A program made the translations under genes and the position numbers. A stretch of DNA of 64,000 bases from Pseudomonas alkylphenolica (GTDB lineage Bacteria > Pseudomonadota > Gammaproteobacteria > Pseudomonadales > Pseudomonadaceae): positions 124,001-188,000 of the forward strand of contig NZ_QJRG01000049.1 of assembly GCF_004025535.1 (NCBI RefSeq), in the 5' to 3' direction. Below are positions 61,660 to 64,000 of this stretch, in pieces. Numbering within the stretch: position 1 is the stretch's first letter; each line of letters opens with the position of its first letter. Under the pieces are notes generated by a model, which ran no database searches, was not told the DNA's origin, and saw only the letters and a program-made list of their open reading frames with translations.

Positions 61660-61674
61660 GTCTGTATTACAGAC
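61660..61674. promoter_or_regulatory. 15-base palindrome GTCTGTA-T-TACAGAC
   Basis: Perfect inverted seven-base arms around one T, about 100 bases upstream of htpX and 60 bases before a plus-strand terminator hairpin. Suited to a dimeric regulator; it does not fit the E. coli LexA spacing. Confidence 0.45.
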
Positions 61675-61734
61675 GAATTCCAGCATCCCGCACGGCAAGG
61701 TGTCGAGACGATAAGGGCAGGGTAAAAGGTCTGT

Positions 61735-61769
61735 AAGGCCTGCGTCGATGTTGACGCAGGCCTTTTTTG
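61735..61769 (+). terminator. Terminator hairpin oriented to the plus strand
   Basis: Stem AAGGCCTGCGTC / GACGCAGGCCTT with six-base loop, followed by TTTTTT on the plus strand only. The neighbouring genes alaC and htpX are both on the minus strand, so there is no plus-strand gene for it to serve; in the minus direction the stem is followed only by TTAC. Confidence 0.75.
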
Positions 61770-61782
61770 CGACGCCTGTGGG

Positions 61783-62994
61783 TTACTGCTGATATGTCTT
61801 CAGGAAGTTTCCGATACGGCCGATGGCCTGCTCCAGGTCGTCGACCCGTGGCAGGGTGACCACGCGGAAGTGATCCGGCCACGGCCAGTTGAATGCAGTG
61901 CCCTGGACGATCAGCAGTTTTTCCGAAAGCAGCAGGTCGAGGGCGAACTTCTCGTCGTTAAGGATCGGGCAGACCTTCGGGTCGATCCGCGGGAAGGCGT
62001 ACAGCGCACCCATCGGCTTGACGCAGCTGACGCCGGGGATGTCGTTGAGCAGCTCCCAGGTACGGTTGCGTTGCTCCAGCAGGCGGCCCGGCGGCAGCAC
62101 CAGGTCATTGATGCTCTGGTAGCCGCCCAGGGCGGTCTGGATGGCATGCTGGCTCGGCACGTTGGCGCACAGGCGCATGTTCGCCAGCATATCGATGCCT
62201 TCGATGTAGCTCTGGGCGTGGTGCTTGGGCCCGGAGATGATCAGCCAGCCGGAACGGAAGCCCGCCACCCGGTAGGATTTCGACAGGCCGTTGAAGGTCA
62301 GGCAGAGCAGGTCCGGGGCGAGGGCGGCGGTGCTGATGTGCACGGCTTCGTCGTAGAGGATCTTGTCGTAGATTTCGTCGGAGAACACCACCAGGTTGTG
62401 CTGGCGGGCCAGCTCCAGCATGCCCAGCAGCAACTCGCGCGAGTACACCGCACCGGTCGGATTGTTCGGGTTGATGATCACCAGCGCCTTGGTGTTGGGG
62501 GTGATCTTTGCCTTGATGTCTTCAAGGTCGGGGAACCAGTCGGCCTGCTCGTCGCACAGGTAGTGCACCGGGTTGCCGCCGGCCAGGCTCACTGCGGCAG
62601 TCCACAGCGGGTAGTCAGGGGCCGGGATCAGCACTTCGTCGCCGTTGTTGAGCAGCGCCTGCATCGACATCACGATCAGCTCGGAGACGCCGTTGCCCAG
62701 GTAGATGTCCTCGATGCCGACACCTTCGATCTGCTTTTGCTGGCAGTACTGCATCACCGCCTTGCGCGCGCTGAACAGGCCCTTGGAGTCGCTGTAGCCC
62801 TGGGCGGTAGGCAGGTTGCGGATCACATCCTGGAGGATTTCGTCCGGCGCTTCGAAACCAAACGGCGCAGGGTTGCCGATATTCAGCTTGAGGATGCGAT
62901 GGCCTTCCTCTTCCAGGCGTTTGGCGTGCTTGAGCACCGGGCCGCGAATGTCATAGCAGACGTTGGCGAGCTTGTTCGATTTGCTGACCTGCAT
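61783..62994 (-). CDS. alaC: Alanine-type aminotransferase (AlaC/AlaA group)
   Basis: 403 residues from the ATG at 62994. It is a class I PLP enzyme with PNNPTGAVYSRELL and the Schiff-base Lys239 in FNGLSKSYRVAGFRSGW. The N-terminus MQVSKSNKLANVCYDIRGPVL matches the AlaA group, which interconverts alanine and pyruvate with glutamate; alaA may be the better symbol. It is divergent from msrB. Confidence 0.9.
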   Translation of the reverse strand: MQVSKSNKLANVCYDIRGPVLKHAKRLEEEGHRILKLNIGNPAPFGFEAPDEILQDVIRNLPTAQGYSDSKGLFSARKAVMQYCQQKQIEGVGIEDIYLGNGVSELIVMSMQALLNNGDEVLIPAPDYPLWTAAVSLAGGNPVHYLCDEQADWFPDLEDIKAKITPNTKALVIINPNNPTGAVYSRELLLGMLELARQHNLVVFSDEIYDKILYDEAVHISTAALAPDLLCLTFNGLSKSYRVAGFRSGWLIISGPKHHAQSYIEGIDMLANMRLCANVPSQHAIQTALGGYQSINDLVLPPGRLLEQRNRTWELLNDIPGVSCVKPMGALYAFPRIDPKVCPILNDEKFALDLLLSEKLLIVQGTAFNWPWPDHFRVVTLPRVDDLEQAIGRIGNFLKTYQQ

Positions 62995-63161
62995 GATGTG
63001 ATCCCGATTAGAAAAGATCGCCGCGCATTGCGCTGTGAAAACGTTTGAAATGCGTGTAACGCGGGTGCCAGACTGATGTCTGATGAGGCGCAATAATATA
63101 CGTGCCCTCCGCGCTGTGGAAAAGACACTGCGCGGGGTTTTTAGTCTGCCGAGGCCTGCAT

Positions 63162-63554
63162 ATGGAAAAGATCGAGAAAACCCTGGACGAATGGCGCGCG
63201 ATGCTCGACCCAGAGCAGTACAACGTCTGCCGTCTGAAGGGCACTGAACGGCCCTTCAGCGGCAAGTACAACAGCACCCGCACCGACGGGGTGTACCACT
63301 GCATCTGCTGCAATGCGCCGTTGTTCGATTCGACCACCAAGTTTGATTCCGGCTGTGGCTGGCCCAGCTTTTATGCGCCGATTGCAGACAGCGCGATGAT
63401 CGAGATTCGCGACACTTCCCACGGCATGATCCGCACCGAGGTCACCTGTGCCCAGTGCGATGCGCACCTGGGGCACGTGTTTCCCGACGGGCCGCCACCG
63501 ACCGGGCTACGCTATTGCATCAACTCGGTCTGCCTGGACCTGGTTCCACGCTGA
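63162..63554 (+). CDS. msrB: Peptide methionine-(R)-sulfoxide reductase
   Basis: 130 residues from the ATG at 63162. It repairs R-methionine sulfoxide in proteins. Zinc ligands Cys47, Cys50, Cys96 and Cys99 are present; the catalytic Cys119 is in GLRYCINSV. The next gene, a glutathione peroxidase, follows after 15 bases, so both are in one redox-defence operon, as in P. aeruginosa. Confidence 0.96.
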   Translation: MEKIEKTLDEWRAMLDPEQYNVCRLKGTERPFSGKYNSTRTDGVYHCICCNAPLFDSTTKFDSGCGWPSFYAPIADSAMIEIRDTSHGMIRTEVTCAQCDAHLGHVFPDGPPPTGLRYCINSVCLDLVPR

Positions 63555-63569
63555 CAGAGGAGGCATGCC

Positions 63570-64000
63570 ATGAGCGACACACTGCTGAACATTCCCTGCG
63601 TCACCCTCAAGGGTGAGCACAAGCAGCTGGGAGACTTCCCCGGCAAAGCCTTGCTGGTGGTCAACACCGCCAGCCAGTGCGGCTTTACCCCGCAGTACAA
63701 GGGCCTTGAGCAGCTCTGGCAGCGCTACCGCGAGCGCGGCCTGGTGGTGCTGGGCTTTCCGTGCAATCAATTTGGCAAGCAGGAGCCAGGCGACGCCCGT
63801 GACATCGCTCAGTTCTGCGAAATGAACTTCGGTGTCAGTTTTCCGCTGTTTGCCAAGATCGAGGTCAATGGCGACGCGGCGCATCCGCTGTTTGTCGAGC
63901 TGAAAAAGCGTGCCCCCGGCTTGTTTGGCTCACAGAAGGTCAAATGGAACTTCACCAAGTTTCTCGTCGATCCCGAAAGCGGCAAGGTCACGCGTTTTGC
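63570..64000 (+). CDS. Glutathione peroxidase (3' end outside window)
   Basis: 143 residues visible. It carries the thioredoxin-fold peroxidase signature NTASQCGFTPQY with Cys37 in place of selenocysteine, LGFPCNQFGKQEPG with Gln71, and KWNFTKFLVD with the catalytic Trp and Asn. AGAGGAGGCATGCC precedes the ATG. Enzymes of this Cys type mostly use thioredoxin. In P. aeruginosa the equivalent gene is regulated by the MarR-type OspR, which would be to the right of this window. Confidence 0.95.
   Translation, partial: MSDTLLNIPCVTLKGEHKQLGDFPGKALLVVNTASQCGFTPQYKGLEQLWQRYRERGLVVLGFPCNQFGKQEPGDARDIAQFCEMNFGVSFPLFAKIEVNGDAAHPLFVELKKRAPGLFGSQKVKWNFTKFLVDPESGKVTRF

Noticed and set aside
61660..61674. 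LexA box
   Set aside because: The CTG/CAG half-sites are five bases apart rather than ten, and no SOS gene follows.
1..64000. CRISPR arrays, prophage, IS elements, toxin-antitoxin pairs or secondary-metabolite synthases
   Set aside because: None seen: no regularly spaced direct repeats, transposase or integrase motifs, or NRPS/PKS domains in the translated frames.

Overview
The window is a stretch of pseudomonad chromosome. Gene content, high-GC coding style, the REP-type repeats and the gene order pyrF ... folE ... prmB ... aroC ... rraB ... earP-efp ... ohr ... htpX ... msrB-gpx fit the Pseudomonas putida group; that order is compared from memory, not searched. It holds about 71 protein genes, two of them cut by the window edges, one tRNA-Ser(GGA), several intrinsic terminators and three paired REP elements. 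No prophage, integrase, IS transposase, CRISPR array or rRNA was seen.

Positions 1-6391 (all minus strand) are one end of a surface-polysaccharide locus. In transcription order it has a ferredoxin-type reductase (AscD/DdhD), glucose-1-phosphate cytidylyltransferase (RfbF/DdhA), CDP-glucose 4,6-dehydratase (RfbG/DdhB), the PMP/Fe-S 3-dehydrase (RfbH/DdhC), a thiamine-diphosphate enzyme of the acetolactate-synthase fold and a cut NAD(P)-dependent reductase. The first four make CDP-3,6-dideoxy-4-keto-glucose. The last two match the YerE/YerF logic that adds a two-carbon acetyl branch from pyruvate, so the product is probably a yersiniose-type branched dideoxy sugar. A gene-poor, lower-GC stretch of about 950 bases (6392-7347) separates this accessory block from core genome.

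Positions 7348-23434 are mostly housekeeping: a ComEA-like HhH protein, pyrF, two oxidoreductases, a MocR regulator divergent from an MFS exporter, benE, GST, a glutaredoxin-like protein, folE, smrA, prmB, a hydrolase, aroC and an MFS carrier. Next is a cupin related to acireductone dioxygenase that has lost three of its four metal ligands, in a place where other pseudomonads carry mtnB-mtnD-mtnC. Positions 24111-38733 hold DUF3509 and ankyrin proteins, a ZIP carrier, ogt, a periplasmic phosphoglycerol-transferase-like protein, rraB, the three-gene ATP-grasp/alpha-E/transglutaminase operon, a cytochrome c fusion, a glutamine amidotransferase, a CorA-type carrier, an acyltransferase and a crotonase.

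After the tRNA (39023-39112) come a TonB receptor, two divergent LysR/target pairs, a GreA/GreB-family factor, the EarP/EF-P translation pair, the Ohr/OhrR peroxide pair, more LysR genes, TauE, a YcaQ-type glycosylase, class II DAHP synthase, a DEAD-box helicase with a structured leader, tpm, htpX, alaC and the msrB-gpx redox-repair pair. The most unusual items are the branched-sugar cluster, the ligand-poor acireductone-dioxygenase relative, the ATP-grasp/alpha-E/transglutaminase operon and a possible small RNA between htpX and alaC.
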